Shown in pieces: positions 7,542 through 16,791 of a DNA stretch of 64,000 nucleotides. Each line of letters starts with the position of its first letter. The stretch's first letter is position 1. A model generated the notes under the pieces. The model was not told the origin of the DNA. It was given only the letters and a program-made list of their open reading frames with translations, and ran no database searches. Origin of the DNA: Leifsonia soli (GTDB taxonomy: Bacteria; Actinomycetota; Actinomycetes; Actinomycetales; Microbacteriaceae); NCBI RefSeq assembly GCF_013408745.1, contig NZ_JACCBJ010000001.1, positions 3,720,001-3,784,000 of the forward strand, read 5' to 3'. The position numbers and the translations under genes are program-made.

Positions 7542-9205
7542 CTACCGCCAGGCCCGATACTGCCGAACTGGTAAACGCGAACACGCGCCGGAGCACAGCC
7601 CTCGACTGGTTCACCACGACCGACCACAAGCGAATCGGGTACCTGTACCTGGTCACCTCTTTCATCTACTTCCTCTTCGGCGGTGTCCTCGCCCTCGGAA
7701 TCCGAGCTCAGCTCTTCGCGCCGGGCCTACAGGTTGTGCAGACGAAAGAGCAGTACAACCAGCTGTTCACCATGCATGGCACGGTCATGCTGCTCATGTT
7801 CGCGACTCCGCTGTTCGCCGGATTCACGAACGTGATCATGCCCCTCCAGATCGGGGCGCCAGACGTAGCCTTCCCTCGGCTCAACGCTCTGTCCTACTGG
7901 CTTTACAGCTTCGGCAGCCTCATCGTTCTCGGCGGGTACGTCACACCTCAAGGTGCGGCCGATTTCGGATGGTTCGCGTACCAGCCACTTGCAAGTCAAA
8001 CGTTCAGCCCGGGACTCGGCGGGAACCTCTGGATGGCAGGGCTCGCTCTCTCCGGTTTTGGCACGATCCTGGGCGCAGTGAACTTCATAACCACGATCAT
8101 CACCATGCGCGCCCCCGGCATGACGATGTTCCGAATGCCGATCTTTACCTGGAACGCGCTGGTCACGTCCATCCTCGCGCTCATGGTCTTCCCCGTCTTC
8201 GCCGCCGCCGTGTTCGCGGCATTCGCCGACCGGGCTTTCGGCGCGCACATCTTCGACGCTGCGAACGGAGGAGCACTTCTCTGGCAACACCTGTTCTGGT
8301 TCTTCGGGCACCCAGAGGTCTACATCATCGCGATTCCGTTCTTCGGAATCATCTCCGAAGTCATCCCCGTCTTCAGTCGTAAACCAGTGTTCGGGTACAA
8401 GACCCTCGTCTACGCGACTATCGCGATCGCGGCCTTGGCGGTCACGGTCTGGGCGCACCACATGTACGTCACCGGATCAGTTTTGCTTCCTTGGTTCTCG
8501 CTAATGACAATGCTGATCGCCGTGCCCACGGGAGTGAAGATCTTCAACTGGATCGGCACCATGTGGCGGGGATCCCTGACATTCGAAACGCCCATGCTTT
8601 TCAGCATCGGATTCCTGATCACGTTCACCTTCGGTGGGCTAACCGGAGTCATACTCGCCTCCCCGCCGTTGGACTTCCACCTATCCGACTCGTACTTCGT
8701 CGTCGCCCACATTCACTACGTCGTATTCGGCACCGTCGTGTTCGCGATGTTCGCCGGCTTCTACTTCTGGTGGCCGAAATGGACAGGCAGGATGCTGAAC
8801 GAACGCCTCGGCCACGTGCACTTCTGGCTGCTGTTCATCGGCTTCCACATGACCTTCCTGATCCAGCATTGGCTTGGAGCCCTCGGCATGCCAAGAAGAT
8901 ACGCGACCTACCTGCCTCAAGACGGATTCACCTGGTTGAACCAGGTGTCATCGATCGGATCGGCAATCCTCGCATTGTCGATGCTGCCGTTCCTATTCAA
9001 CGTATATGTGACAACCCGCCGCGGCCCGAAAGTGACTGTAAACGACCCGTGGGGGACCGGGCGGTCGTTGGAATGGGCTACAAGTTGCCCTCCGCCGCGG
9101 CATAACTTCACCTCCATTCCGCGCATCCGATCCGAGTCGCCGGCGTTCGATTTGAACCATCCCGAGCAGGCCTCCATCCCGGGGGTGTTGGGATCGCGGG
9201 TATAG
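7538..9205 (+). CDS. ctaD: Cytochrome c oxidase subunit I, copy 1
   Basis: Heme-copper oxidase catalytic subunit, about 555 residues and 12 membrane helices, in the plasma membrane. Key residues are present: His80 (MHGTVM, low-spin heme), His258/Glu260/Tyr262 (GHPEVY, CuB and cross-linked Tyr), His307/308 (AHHM, CuB), Lys334 (PTGVKIF, K-channel), and His391/His393 (HIHY). The chain is full length and looks active. No ctaC, ctaE, ctaF or qcr gene is nearby, so it would need subunits made elsewhere. The neighbours are an SDR (upstream, overlapping) and a ferritin-like gene (downstream). A close paralogue is at 26346-28073. Confidence 0.95.
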   Translation: MTTARPDTAELVNANTRRSTALDWFTTTDHKRIGYLYLVTSFIYFLFGGVLALGIRAQLFAPGLQVVQTKEQYNQLFTMHGTVMLLMFATPLFAGFTNVIMPLQIGAPDVAFPRLNALSYWLYSFGSLIVLGGYVTPQGAADFGWFAYQPLASQTFSPGLGGNLWMAGLALSGFGTILGAVNFITTIITMRAPGMTMFRMPIFTWNALVTSILALMVFPVFAAAVFAAFADRAFGAHIFDAANGGALLWQHLFWFFGHPEVYIIAIPFFGIISEVIPVFSRKPVFGYKTLVYATIAIAALAVTVWAHHMYVTGSVLLPWFSLMTMLIAVPTGVKIFNWIGTMWRGSLTFETPMLFSIGFLITFTFGGLTGVILASPPLDFHLSDSYFVVAHIHYVVFGTVVFAMFAGFYFWWPKWTGRMLNERLGHVHFWLLFIGFHMTFLIQHWLGALGMPRRYATYLPQDGFTWLNQVSSIGSAILALSMLPFLFNVYVTTRRGPKVTVNDPWGTGRSLEWATSCPPPRHNFTSIPRIRSESPAFDLNHPEQASIPGVLGSRV

Positions 9206-9222
9206 AGCTGCCATACCCCAAT

Positions 9223-9258
9223 GTCAGAGCCTCGCCGCTAGGACGGTGAGGCTCTGAC
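9223..9258 (+). terminator. Hairpin terminator after ctaD copy 1
   Basis: GTCAGAGCCTC (9223-9233) pairs perfectly with GAGGCTCTGAC (9248-9258), with partial pairing inside the loop. It lies 17 bases after the ctaD stop and separates ctaD from the ferritin-like gene. Confidence 0.65.
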
Positions 9259-9395
9259 CATGTCCGGGTGAATGTCGAGAACAGCGACGTGGGGGTACAA
9301 ATCCGAGCGGACCCCGCAACGAAGTAGGAAAGGTCCGAGACGGTCCGGACGCTAACCAATCGACCTTCATCCATCAACCGAAAGAAAGGTCTGAC

Positions 9396-10301
9396 ATGTC
9401 CGACAACGACTTCCTTCTTAACGCCATCAACCGAAGCGGCGAAACCCAGGCCGACCGCGCGGCTCTCAATGACATGGTCGCGTCCGCCGCCGATGACACG
9501 GCTGCCAAGGAGTCCCCTGAGATCAGCGACGGTTCCATCCTCAACTTCGCTCTCAACCTCGAGTACCTCGAGGCTGAGTTCTATCTTCGTGCCAGCGGCA
9601 TGACCCTCCCGGACGACATGACTACCGGGACCGGCACCCGCGGGGAAGTTACCGGTGGCCGCCCGGTCGACTTCAAGAACCCGGTTATCCGGAAATTCGC
9701 CGCCGAGATCGCCTCGGATGAGCGCGAGCATGTCGCCTTCCTGCGGAACGCGCTCGGCAGCGCAGCTGTGTCGCGTCCCGCGATCTCCCTCGACCAGAGC
9801 TTCACCGCTGCAGCGCTCGCGGCCGGGCTGATCAAGCCGGGGGAGACCTTCGATGCCTACGCGAATGACCTCAACTTCTTGTTCGCTGCGTTCCTCTTCG
9901 AAGATGTCGGAGTGACCGCGTTCAAGGGCGCCGCACCGTTCATCACCAACAAGACCTACCTGGACGCGGCGGCGGGCCTCCTCGCGACCGAGGCCTACCA
10001 CGCTGGCATCGTGCGAACCTCCCTCTACAACGAGGGCATGATCAACGACGCTGTGTTCGACGCCGTTGAGAAGATCTCCAACGTCCGCGGAGCCGTTGAT
10101 GGCATCGGCCGCGATGACCAGAGCATCGGCAACGCTGACGTTCTCAACCTTGTTCCGACCGACGAGAACGGGGGCGCTTTTGGTCGCACGCCGGAGCACA
10201 TCCTCAACATCGTTTACTTGACCGCTGACCAGGCAACCTCCGGTGGGTTCTACCCGAACGGCCTGAACGGCAGCCTTCGTCAGAGCGCCCAGACGGTCTA
10301 A
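9396..10301 (+). CDS. Ferritin-like domain protein, copy 1
   Basis: Protein of 301 residues of the ferritin_2 / desiccation-related type. Carboxylate helices are visible: NLEYLEAEFYL (about 55), ASDEREHVAFLR (about 110) and LATEAYHAG (about 195), giving the Glu/His ligands of a four-helix di-iron bundle. No Tat or Sec signal is visible, whereas many family members carry one. AAAGG precedes the ATG. Its role is likely iron or oxidant handling (inference). The paralogue at 28143-29054 has the same start (MSDNDFL). Confidence 0.82.
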   Translation: MSDNDFLLNAINRSGETQADRAALNDMVASAADDTAAKESPEISDGSILNFALNLEYLEAEFYLRASGMTLPDDMTTGTGTRGEVTGGRPVDFKNPVIRKFAAEIASDEREHVAFLRNALGSAAVSRPAISLDQSFTAAALAAGLIKPGETFDAYANDLNFLFAAFLFEDVGVTAFKGAAPFITNKTYLDAAAGLLATEAYHAGIVRTSLYNEGMINDAVFDAVEKISNVRGAVDGIGRDDQSIGNADVLNLVPTDENGGAFGRTPEHILNIVYLTADQATSGGFYPNGLNGSLRQSAQTV

Positions 10302-10303
10302 CC

Positions 10304-11227
10304 GTGGTTGGCCCGTACGCCGGGCTCGTGCCGGTACTGCCCGCGCTGGGGACAGGGCGGGCGGTACGGCTCACGCGAGCGCAGACTGACTTGATCGCCT
10401 CCCTCGAGGCTTCAGAGGGCGAGAGTTTCCGAACCTCTGCATACGACTTCGAGACGGCGAACTACCCCGAGCTCGGCCATTACAGCGCGGTCATCAATGG
10501 GTACGAAATCGGCAAGATCGATTACCTAACCCGACGCCAACGGACTGTGCTGACAGCTGTCATCGTCGTCTCCAGCTACCGCCAGCAAGGGATTGGGACC
10601 GAATTCATCGCCAACGTCCTCGACGATATCCGGCGACAAGGTCGCACGGTTACCGTGCAATGCCCCGTGATCGCGGCGTTCCTTCGGCGCTTCGCCCAGT
10701 ACATGGACATGGTCGACGCGCAATTCCCAGGTGACGGCTTCCGCCTGAACACGTCGCCACGACATGACTTGGGACGGTACGTCAGCACTCCGGAGGCCAT
10801 CGCGATGCTGAACCCGATGCAATACAGGGTGACGCAGGAATCGGCCACCGAGCCGGCATTCGACAATGCTTACTGGAACCATAGCGATCCTGGGCTGTAT
10901 GTCGACATCGTCTCCGGGGAGCCTCTGTTTGCCTCGCTGCACAAATTCGACAGCGGCTCAGGGTGGCCCACCTTCACCGCGTCAGTCGCCCCCGAGAACC
11001 TGGTGCTCAAGTACGAGTCGATCTTCGATCGCCACAGCACTGAAGTCAGATCACGATACGGCGATAGCCATCTCGGCCACGTCTTCACCGACGGGACGCC
11101 AGAGGACGGCTGCTTGAGATTCGTGGTCAATTCCGCGGCGCTCCGGTTCGTTCCAGCCGACCGGCTGGAAACGAGCGGATACGCCGACTTCTGCCCGATA
11201 TTCAACATCGAAGGAACAGCTACATGA
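10304..11227 (+). CDS. msrB-like: GNAT-MsrB fusion lacking the usual catalytic Cys
   Basis: About 307 residues in two domains. Residues ~45-150 are a NATD1-like GNAT domain ([30 protein letters not shown]). Residues ~165-300 are a methionine-R-sulfoxide reductase B fold ([48 protein letters not shown]). MsrB enzymes carry the nucleophile in RYC[IV]NSA; here the aligned stretch is LRFVVNSA, so Cys is Val274. The zinc CxxC pairs are absent too, and the GCGWP resolving Cys is Ser. Cys270 (DGCLRF) and Cys297 (DFCPIF) remain. The GTG start is uncertain. ATGA overlap with msrA. Confidence 0.85.
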   Translation: MVGPYAGLVPVLPALGTGRAVRLTRAQTDLIASLEASEGESFRTSAYDFETANYPELGHYSAVINGYEIGKIDYLTRRQRTVLTAVIVVSSYRQQGIGTEFIANVLDDIRRQGRTVTVQCPVIAAFLRRFAQYMDMVDAQFPGDGFRLNTSPRHDLGRYVSTPEAIAMLNPMQYRVTQESATEPAFDNAYWNHSDPGLYVDIVSGEPLFASLHKFDSGSGWPTFTASVAPENLVLKYESIFDRHSTEVRSRYGDSHLGHVFTDGTPEDGCLRFVVNSAALRFVPADRLETSGYADFCPIFNIEGTAT

Positions 11228-11733
11228 GCACCAAACGCGCTTTACTCGCGAGCGGATGTTTCTGGGGAGCGCAGGAGCTTCTGCGTCACCGACCAGGAGT
11301 GATCCACACTCGCACCGGGTACTCCGGCGGGGACACACCAAACGCCACCTACCGCAACCACGGCGACCACGCGGAGACAGTCGAGGTGATTTTCGACGAC
11401 GACGTCATCACTTTCCGGGAGCTATTGGAGTTCTTCTTCCAGGTCCATGACCCGACAACGTTGAACCGGCAAGGCAACGACATCGGACGTAGCTACCGTT
11501 CGGCAATCTTCTACACATCCGAGGAGCAGAAGGAAGTCGCCTTGGACACGATTCGTGATGTCGACGCGTCCGGTCTGTGGCCCGGGAAAGTCGTCACCGA
11601 AGTGACCAAGGCGGGATCTTTCTGGGAAGCCGAGCCGGAACACCAGGACTATCTGCAAAAGCACCCGCACGGCTATACCTGCCATTACGTGCGACCTGGA
11701 TGGAAGTTACCGCACAGGCAGCGCACCCAATAA
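11224..11733 (+). CDS. msrA: Peptide-methionine (S)-S-oxide reductase
   Basis: Reduces Met-S-sulfoxide in proteins with thioredoxin as electron donor. It has 169 residues, normal for the family. Catalytic Cys12 lies in SGCFWGAQE; downstream are [17 protein letters not shown] and [16 protein letters not shown] further Cys at HGYTCHY may act as resolving Cys. It is coupled to the GNAT-MsrB gene by ATGA overlap and 31 bases ahead of the Moco gene, so all Msr-type functions here are co-transcribed. Confidence 0.95.
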   Translation: MSTKRALLASGCFWGAQELLRHRPGVIHTRTGYSGGDTPNATYRNHGDHAETVEVIFDDDVITFRELLEFFFQVHDPTTLNRQGNDIGRSYRSAIFYTSEEQKEVALDTIRDVDASGLWPGKVVTEVTKAGSFWEAEPEHQDYLQKHPHGYTCHYVRPGWKLPHRQRTQ

Positions 11734-11764
11734 ATCACTGACCGCTCGTAGAAAGGAAGAAGCA

Positions 11765-12358
11765 ATGGCAGTCTTCAGCCGTGGATTCACCGGACACCGA
11801 CCCGAACCTGACGATTCCCTGCCGCCCGGGCAGCACCTCACTCAAAACTTCCCGGTCCTTTCCGCCGGCGCGACGCCTACCATCCCTCTCGAGGAATGGG
11901 AGTTCTTCATCCACACGGAAACCGGCCAGACACACAAGTGGGACTGGGAGCAGATCCATGCGCTCCCATTCGAGGACATCGAAACCGACATTCACTGCGT
12001 CACCAGCTGGTCAAAGCTCGGAACTCACTGGCGAGGGATCTCCCTAGACACGCTCTTCGCGGGCGTGGACACCGAGTACCGCTACCTCATGGCCCACTCT
12101 TACGGCGGATACACCACCAATCTCATCCTTGACGAAGTACTCGGCGGGAAAGCGTGGCTCGCATTCGAATACGACGGAAATGACCTGCCCGCAGAACACG
12201 GTGGGCCCGCGCGGCTCCTGGTGCCCCACTTGTACTTCTGGAAGAGCGCAAAGTGGGTCCGCGGGCTCGTCATGCAAGCAAACGACAACCCCGGGTTCTG
12301 GGAGCAGTACGGGTACAACCTCCACGGCGACCCGTGGCGGGAAGAGCGCTACTCGTGA
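11765..12358 (+). CDS. Sulfite-oxidase-fold molybdopterin enzyme, MsrP/YedY-like
   Basis: Protein of 197 residues with the oxidoreductase molybdopterin fold. Cys78 in DIHCVTSWSK is the expected molybdenum ligand; HSYGGYTTNL and GGPARLLVPHLYFWKSAKWV are typical. In the related MsrP of E. coli the enzyme repairs methionine sulfoxides under chlorine stress. No signal peptide is visible, so it should be cytoplasmic, unlike MsrP. AGGAAG precedes the ATG. It overlaps the FAD reductase gene (GTGA), which probably supplies electrons. The substrate is not proven. Confidence 0.85.
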   Translation: MAVFSRGFTGHRPEPDDSLPPGQHLTQNFPVLSAGATPTIPLEEWEFFIHTETGQTHKWDWEQIHALPFEDIETDIHCVTSWSKLGTHWRGISLDTLFAGVDTEYRYLMAHSYGGYTTNLILDEVLGGKAWLAFEYDGNDLPAEHGGPARLLVPHLYFWKSAKWVRGLVMQANDNPGFWEQYGYNLHGDPWREERYS

Positions 12359-13077
12359 GCGACAATACCCCGTGGCATCAGGGCACGCTCGTCGACGCCG
12401 TTCCGCTGAACCTCAACGCACGGAGCATCACGTTCGAAGTGCCCGACTGGCCCGGAAACCTCGCCGGTCAACACGTCGACATTCGACTAACCGCCGCCGA
12501 CGGATACCAAGCTGTGCGTTCATACTCCACCGCCTCTGCCGGCACCGGGACCCGAGTCGAGCTCGGAGTTGAAAAGCTGCCCGACGGTGAAGTCTCCCCA
12601 TTCCTCGTCGACGGAATCGAGATCGGCGACTCGGTAGAAATCCGCGGACCACTCGGCCGCTGGTTTGTTTGGACCGAAGACCTCACAACTCCGGTGCAAC
12701 TCATCGCAGGCGGATCCGGCGTTGTGCCCCTCCTGTCGATGATCCGGCAGCACCGCATGGCTCAAAGTTCCAGCGAAATGCGACTACTTTATTCGCTGAA
12801 GAGTCCCGACGATGCGTTCTACCGCGAACAGCTCGCTCTTCTGGCAGGCGACGCTGAGGTCACCTGGCACTACACGCGTGCCACACCCGAAGGCACCCAA
12901 AAGCAGCCATCTCGGCTAACAAAACAAGACCTCCAAGAAGCGGTCTCACCGCCCGAATCCGCGCCCCGTATCTATATCTGCGGCCCTACCGGGTTCGTCG
13001 AATCGGTAAGCGGATTCCTTGGTGAGCTCGGCCATCTACCCGAGAACATCCGCACAGAAAGGTTCGGTGGGGTATGA
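12355..13077 (+). CDS. FAD/NAD(P)H oxidoreductase, ferredoxin-reductase type
   Basis: Protein of 240 residues, GTG start inside the stop of the previous gene. The FAD domain shows RSYSTAS (RxYS motif near 50) and RGPLG; the NAD domain shows GGSGVVPLLSM near 122 and CGPTGFVE near 215. There is no 2Fe-2S domain, so the partner is external. With the Moco protein ahead and DUF6510 behind, it likely feeds electrons from NAD(P)H to the Moco enzyme, a soluble counterpart of MsrPQ (inference). Confidence 0.85.
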   Translation: MSDNTPWHQGTLVDAVPLNLNARSITFEVPDWPGNLAGQHVDIRLTAADGYQAVRSYSTASAGTGTRVELGVEKLPDGEVSPFLVDGIEIGDSVEIRGPLGRWFVWTEDLTTPVQLIAGGSGVVPLLSMIRQHRMAQSSSEMRLLYSLKSPDDAFYREQLALLAGDAEVTWHYTRATPEGTQKQPSRLTKQDLQEAVSPPESAPRIYICGPTGFVESVSGFLGELGHLPENIRTERFGGV

Positions 13078-13334
13078 GCGACAACTTCCTCGACGGGAAC
13101 GTGTTAGCGGGACCCATGAGCGATGTGTTCGAACATGACATCACAACCATGATTGGCGAGTGCGCCCACTGTCGAAACGTCGCCGCGTTCGCTGAGGCAA
13201 TGGTGTTCGGCGCGCCAATGGGGTTCGTCCTCCGATGCCGTAAATGTTCAGAGGTCCTCGCCGTGCTCGTCGATCAAACACCACGACGCCTGCTCGCCAT
13301 GACGGGTCTCCGATGGATCGACATCACCGGGTGA
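13074..13334 (+). CDS. DUF6510 zinc-ribbon protein
   Basis: Protein of 86 residues with two CxxC knuckles, CAHC (about 30-33) and CRKC (about 54-57), giving a zinc ribbon. It starts within the stop of the FAD reductase (ATGA). In actinobacteria this DUF repeatedly follows Moco enzyme and FAD reductase genes, so it may be a structural or maturation partner. No enzymatic motif is visible. Confidence 0.8.
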   Translation: MSDNFLDGNVLAGPMSDVFEHDITTMIGECAHCRNVAAFAEAMVFGAPMGFVLRCRKCSEVLAVLVDQTPRRLLAMTGLRWIDITG

Positions 13335-13395
13335 CCCACGCAAGCCCAAGGGCAAACAAGACTAGACGCACGCCATACGAGGACCCGGAATCAGA

Positions 13396-15291
13396 ATGAA
13401 TCCCGCGAATACACCCATCGTTGAACCCGACCTGAAAACAGTCGCCGAACTGGCAGCACAACTCCGCGTCGATTCGATCCGCGCAACCACGCGTGCAGAA
13501 TCAGGCCACCCGACCTCGTGCATGTCCGCGGCCGACCTGCTTGCTGTGCTGGTCAGCCGGCACCTCCGATACGACTGGGATCGAGCGAGCCGAACCCCGG
13601 ACAATGACCACCTGATTCTCTCCAAAGGGCACGCAGCGCCACTGCTCTATTCCGTATTCAAGGCGGTGGGCGTAGTCAGCGACGACGAACTCATGAACGG
13701 CTACGGCCGGTTCGGAAGCCGGCTGCAGGCGCATCCGACGCCGGCGCTGCCTTGGGTTGACCTCGCCACCGGCTCCCTAGGCCAAGGTCTCCCCGACGCC
13801 GTCGGAATCGCGCTCGCAGGTAAACGCCTCGAGAAGCTCAGCTACCGTGTGTGGGTGCTCTGCGGAGACAGCGAGCTGGCGGAAGGATCAATCTGGGAGG
13901 CGATAGAGCAAGCCGCCCAATACCAACTCTCGAACCTGATCACCATCGTCGATGTAAACCGACTCGGCCAGCGTGGGGCGACCATGCTTGGCTGGGACCT
14001 CGATGCGTACGCCAAACGGTTCGAATCGTTCGGCGCGCATGTCATCAAAATCAACGGTCACGACTTGGAGGAGATCGACGCCGCTTTCGCTCGAGCATGC
14101 AGCGGTGCCGACAACCAGCCGACAGTCATATTGGCCCGGACCGTTAAAGGCAGGGGCTACACCCTCGTGGAAGACCAAGAAGGCTGGCACGGCCGGCACC
14201 TTCCCGAAGCCTTCGCGAACGAGGCTATCCGCGAGCTTGGCGGCGAACGGCATCTCACAATTCGTGGACCGAAACCGACGCAAGCAGCGCCCGCCATCGT
14301 TCAGGACAGCGAAATCGACGACGAACTTGCCCCGCCGACATACGAAATTGGCACCGCAGTCGCAACCCGTGCTGCCTATGGGAGCGCGATCGTCGAACTG
14401 GGACGTCGCAGATCCAACGTGGTCGTAGTGGACAGCGAAGTCAGCAACTCAACCGGTGTTGATCTGTTCGCCGCTACCTTTCCGTCCCGCTTCTTCGAAA
14501 TGTACATGGCTGAGCAGCAGCTAGTCGCAACCGCGACTGGCCTCAGCGTCCGAAATTTCATCCCGTTTGCATCCACATTCGCTGCCTTCCTAACACGAGC
14601 ACACGACTTCATCCGCATGGCCGGTATCTCCGGAGCGAACATCCGCCTCGTCGGGTCGCACGCCGGCGTCGAGATCGGCACCGACGGCCCCTCGCAGATG
14701 GCGCTCGAAGACATCGCGATGATGCGCTCGGTTTTCGACTCAACGGTCCTCTACCCGAGCGACGCTGTCAGCACCGTCGCGCTCGTCGAACAGCTCGCGA
14801 ACCGGACCGGAGTGTCATACCTGCGAATCACGCGAGGCGCATACCCCGTGCTCTACAGCAACTCCACGCCCTTCCCGATCGGCGGGTCGAAAACCCTACT
14901 CACCAGTGGCAATGACCACGTCACCCTTATCGGTGCTGGAGTCACCGTGCACGAAAGCATCGCCGCCGCGCGCATCCTCTCGGAGATGGGTATTCGTGCC
15001 CGAGTCATCGACGCATACTCGATCCGCCCGTTGGACGGCTCCGGTCTCCGCAGGGCGGTTGATGAAACTGCCGGCCGGGTCGTCGTTGTCGAAGATCACC
15101 GGCCCGAAGGTGGACTTGGTGAAGGTGTACTCAGCGCGCTCGCCGAGGGGACCGAAGCAGTCGTCCGGCTCGAGCACCTTGCCGTGCGCAACCTCCCCGG
15201 TTCGGGCACCGCCGCCCAAATGTTGGCGGCCGCGGGAATCGACGCCGACGCGATCAGCCAGGCCGCCCAACGCCTGGTCAACAGAGACTGA
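13396..15291 (+). CDS. tkt: Transketolase
   Basis: Thiamine-diphosphate enzyme of the non-oxidative pentose phosphate pathway, 631 residues. The ThDP site is GDSELAEGSIWEA...IVDVNRLGQ (about 155-195). The pyrimidine-domain Glu lies in MAEQQLVATATGL (about 372), and the C-terminal domain is present. It resembles the shorter animal/actinobacterial-like transketolases. It follows the Msr operon by 61 bases. With transaldolase at 30335-31492, it suggests sugar-phosphate rerouting to NADPH (inference). This is probably an extra copy; the core one is not in view. Confidence 0.92.
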   Translation: MNPANTPIVEPDLKTVAELAAQLRVDSIRATTRAESGHPTSCMSAADLLAVLVSRHLRYDWDRASRTPDNDHLILSKGHAAPLLYSVFKAVGVVSDDELMNGYGRFGSRLQAHPTPALPWVDLATGSLGQGLPDAVGIALAGKRLEKLSYRVWVLCGDSELAEGSIWEAIEQAAQYQLSNLITIVDVNRLGQRGATMLGWDLDAYAKRFESFGAHVIKINGHDLEEIDAAFARACSGADNQPTVILARTVKGRGYTLVEDQEGWHGRHLPEAFANEAIRELGGERHLTIRGPKPTQAAPAIVQDSEIDDELAPPTYEIGTAVATRAAYGSAIVELGRRRSNVVVVDSEVSNSTGVDLFAATFPSRFFEMYMAEQQLVATATGLSVRNFIPFASTFAAFLTRAHDFIRMAGISGANIRLVGSHAGVEIGTDGPSQMALEDIAMMRSVFDSTVLYPSDAVSTVALVEQLANRTGVSYLRITRGAYPVLYSNSTPFPIGGSKTLLTSGNDHVTLIGAGVTVHESIAAARILSEMGIRARVIDAYSIRPLDGSGLRRAVDETAGRVVVVEDHRPEGGLGEGVLSALAEGTEAVVRLEHLAVRNLPGSGTAAQMLAAAGIDADAISQAAQRLVNRD

Positions 15292-15378
15292 CAGTAACCA
15301 GACAGGCGTCCCAAGCCATGAGAAGAAGGCGGAGCGGCACCCGCATTGGGGGCGAAACCCGTCAAGGATGGAGGAACC

Positions 15379-15738
15379 ATGAGAAACAAGAAAGCGAAGC
15401 CGGTCCAGACATTTCCGGTGATGGACGGCGCTGGCCCGGCGCCACGAGCGGACCAGATCGCTGGCATCGTTCAACGGGTTTGGGCGGACGCCAGGGTCTA
15501 CCACGAAGACGTAGAGACGCTGCTTAGGGAGTGGCTGAACGTCGAAGGATGCGTCGTGCGTCAGGAAGAGTTCGACACTTTACTGATCAAAGCTCGCGGC
15601 GAATTTGCGCGTGTCGCGGTGACGACGGAAGTCGATGAGGCACCGCACTGTCCGGCGCACGATCTCGTCGAATGCCTCTACTGGGATGTTCAGCGTCTGG
15701 AACGACAAGAAGGAGCCGGTTCGTCGGATCTTGGGTGA
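15379..15738 (+). CDS. Hypothetical protein, 119 aa
   Basis: Unrecognised. The start at 15379 is set by GGAGG 4 bases upstream. There is a basic N-terminus and a mostly helical body (VQRVWADARVYHEDVETLLREWL). Three cysteines (NVEGCVV, APHCPAHDLVECLY) are visible in the second half. It is the last gene before a very strong hairpin, so it may close the tkt transcript. Confidence 0.6.
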   Translation: MRNKKAKPVQTFPVMDGAGPAPRADQIAGIVQRVWADARVYHEDVETLLREWLNVEGCVVRQEEFDTLLIKARGEFARVAVTTEVDEAPHCPAHDLVECLYWDVQRLERQEGAGSSDLG

Positions 15739-15744
15739 CGAGCC

Positions 15745-15780
15745 AGCGCAGGGACGCACCCCTTAGTGCGTCCCTGCGCT
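15745..15780. terminator. 15-bp perfect hairpin
   Basis: AGCGCAGGGACGCAC (15745-15759) pairs perfectly with GTGCGTCCCTGCGCT (15766-15780) around a 6-base loop, 6 bases after the preceding stop. The U-run is weak, but stem strength and position fit a terminator. Confidence 0.7.
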
Positions 15781-15800
15781 AGACGATAAGGAGACAGAGG

Positions 15801-16295
15801 ATGTCGACCACCGAATTTTCCAATCGCCGGATCCAACCTGAGCTGACGACCTTCCACGCCCTAGCGGAGGAGATGGCTCACTCGTTCGGTTATACCGCTG
15901 AGCTGACTTTGGAAGGAAAGCTGGCCGAACTTGTGAGGCTGCGAGTCGCTCAGGTGACTCCATGCTCATACTGCCTGGTACTTCACACGCGTGTCGTCCT
16001 TGAATGTGGTGTACCTGTCGAAAAGGTAGCCCACCTCGCAAGCTGGCGAGAAAGCGAAATGTTCAGCGCGGCCGAAAGGGCTGCGCTGGCGTACACCGAA
16101 GGCTTGACCACATACGACCTGAAGGCTTTCCAGGAATTACACGACGCGTTGACTGAACATTTCAACCCGACCGAAATTGCCGAGTTAGCCGCGGTCATCA
16201 TCAACATGAACGTCTGGACAAGACTCAAACTCGCTGAAGGGGCGACACCCCGCTTCGCCGACCGCAACCCGGAACCCTCCAGCTCACCTGCATAG
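15801..16295 (+). CDS. Carboxymuconolactone decarboxylase / AhpD-like protein
   Basis: Protein of 164 residues. The AhpD-type active site CSYCLVLH (Cys55, Cys58, His62) is intact, in the helical CMD fold. Such proteins act as alkylhydroperoxidases or thiol reductants. The stress context favours a peroxidase or thiol role over aromatic catabolism. AAGGAGA precedes the ATG. Confidence 0.82.
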   Translation: MSTTEFSNRRIQPELTTFHALAEEMAHSFGYTAELTLEGKLAELVRLRVAQVTPCSYCLVLHTRVVLECGVPVEKVAHLASWRESEMFSAAERAALAYTEGLTTYDLKAFQELHDALTEHFNPTEIAELAAVIINMNVWTRLKLAEGATPRFADRNPEPSSSPA

Positions 16296-16297
16296 TG

Positions 16298-16322
16298 AAC
16301 CGCGCCTCCGGATTACGCGGTT
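16298..16322. terminator. Hairpin between convergent genes
   Basis: AACCGCG (16298-16304) pairs with CGCGGTT (16316-16322). It lies right after the AhpD-like stop and overlaps the end of the opposite-strand gene. Confidence 0.4.
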
Positions 16323-16597
16323 GGCCCCGAGTGCGGAATGGTTTCAGTCGACGTAGTCGTCTGCGCAAGTAGATGCTTCTCTCCAGCCGAGGCAAGAGAA
16401 TGCTGGCCCCAGTCAGTGAATGTGTTCAGATGCTCATAGAAGCCACGAGCAGCCTCAATGTCTTCCACATGCAGCCGAAACGCTGCGTCAAGTGGGTGTT
16501 CTCCGAGGCCCTGCCAGCCGCGGGCGAAGATTCTCGCGGCGGCTTGCGCGGCTTCGAATTTAGCGATGAGAAGGCCCCGTTGTTCAACGGTGAGCAT
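16313..16597 (-). CDS. Hypothetical helical protein, 94 aa
   Basis: Unrecognised. It starts at 16597 (MLTVEQRG) with AAAGGGA upstream. The sequence looks like a bundle of short amphipathic helices (LLIAKFEAAQAAARIFARGWQ; EDIEAARGFYEHL) followed by a Thr/Ser-rich tail. No motif suggests catalysis. It stands alone between the AhpD-like and UDG genes. Confidence 0.55.
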   Translation of the reverse strand: MLTVEQRGLLIAKFEAAQAAARIFARGWQGLGEHPLDAAFRLHVEDIEAARGFYEHLNTFTDWGQHSLASAGEKHLLAQTTTSTETIPHSGPTA

Positions 16598-16791
16598 GGT
16601 CGTATCCCTTTCTATGGCACGCGCACCAACCGATTGCATGCCTCGCGGCGCCTACTGGACCTCTCCGGGAAATGCCAGACGGGCTGCCGAGGCGAAGCGT
16701 CAGCCGCCCATTCCGTGGGGCGCGTTCGCGCCCCAATCCGGTGGTCCGATCCTCAGCGGCACGACGGTCGTCGAGCGGACGAGGCCGGAAC

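Noticed and set aside
7538..9205. A full cytochrome c oxidase operon
   Set aside because: No ctaC, ctaE, ctaF or heme-synthesis gene lies near either ctaD copy in this window.
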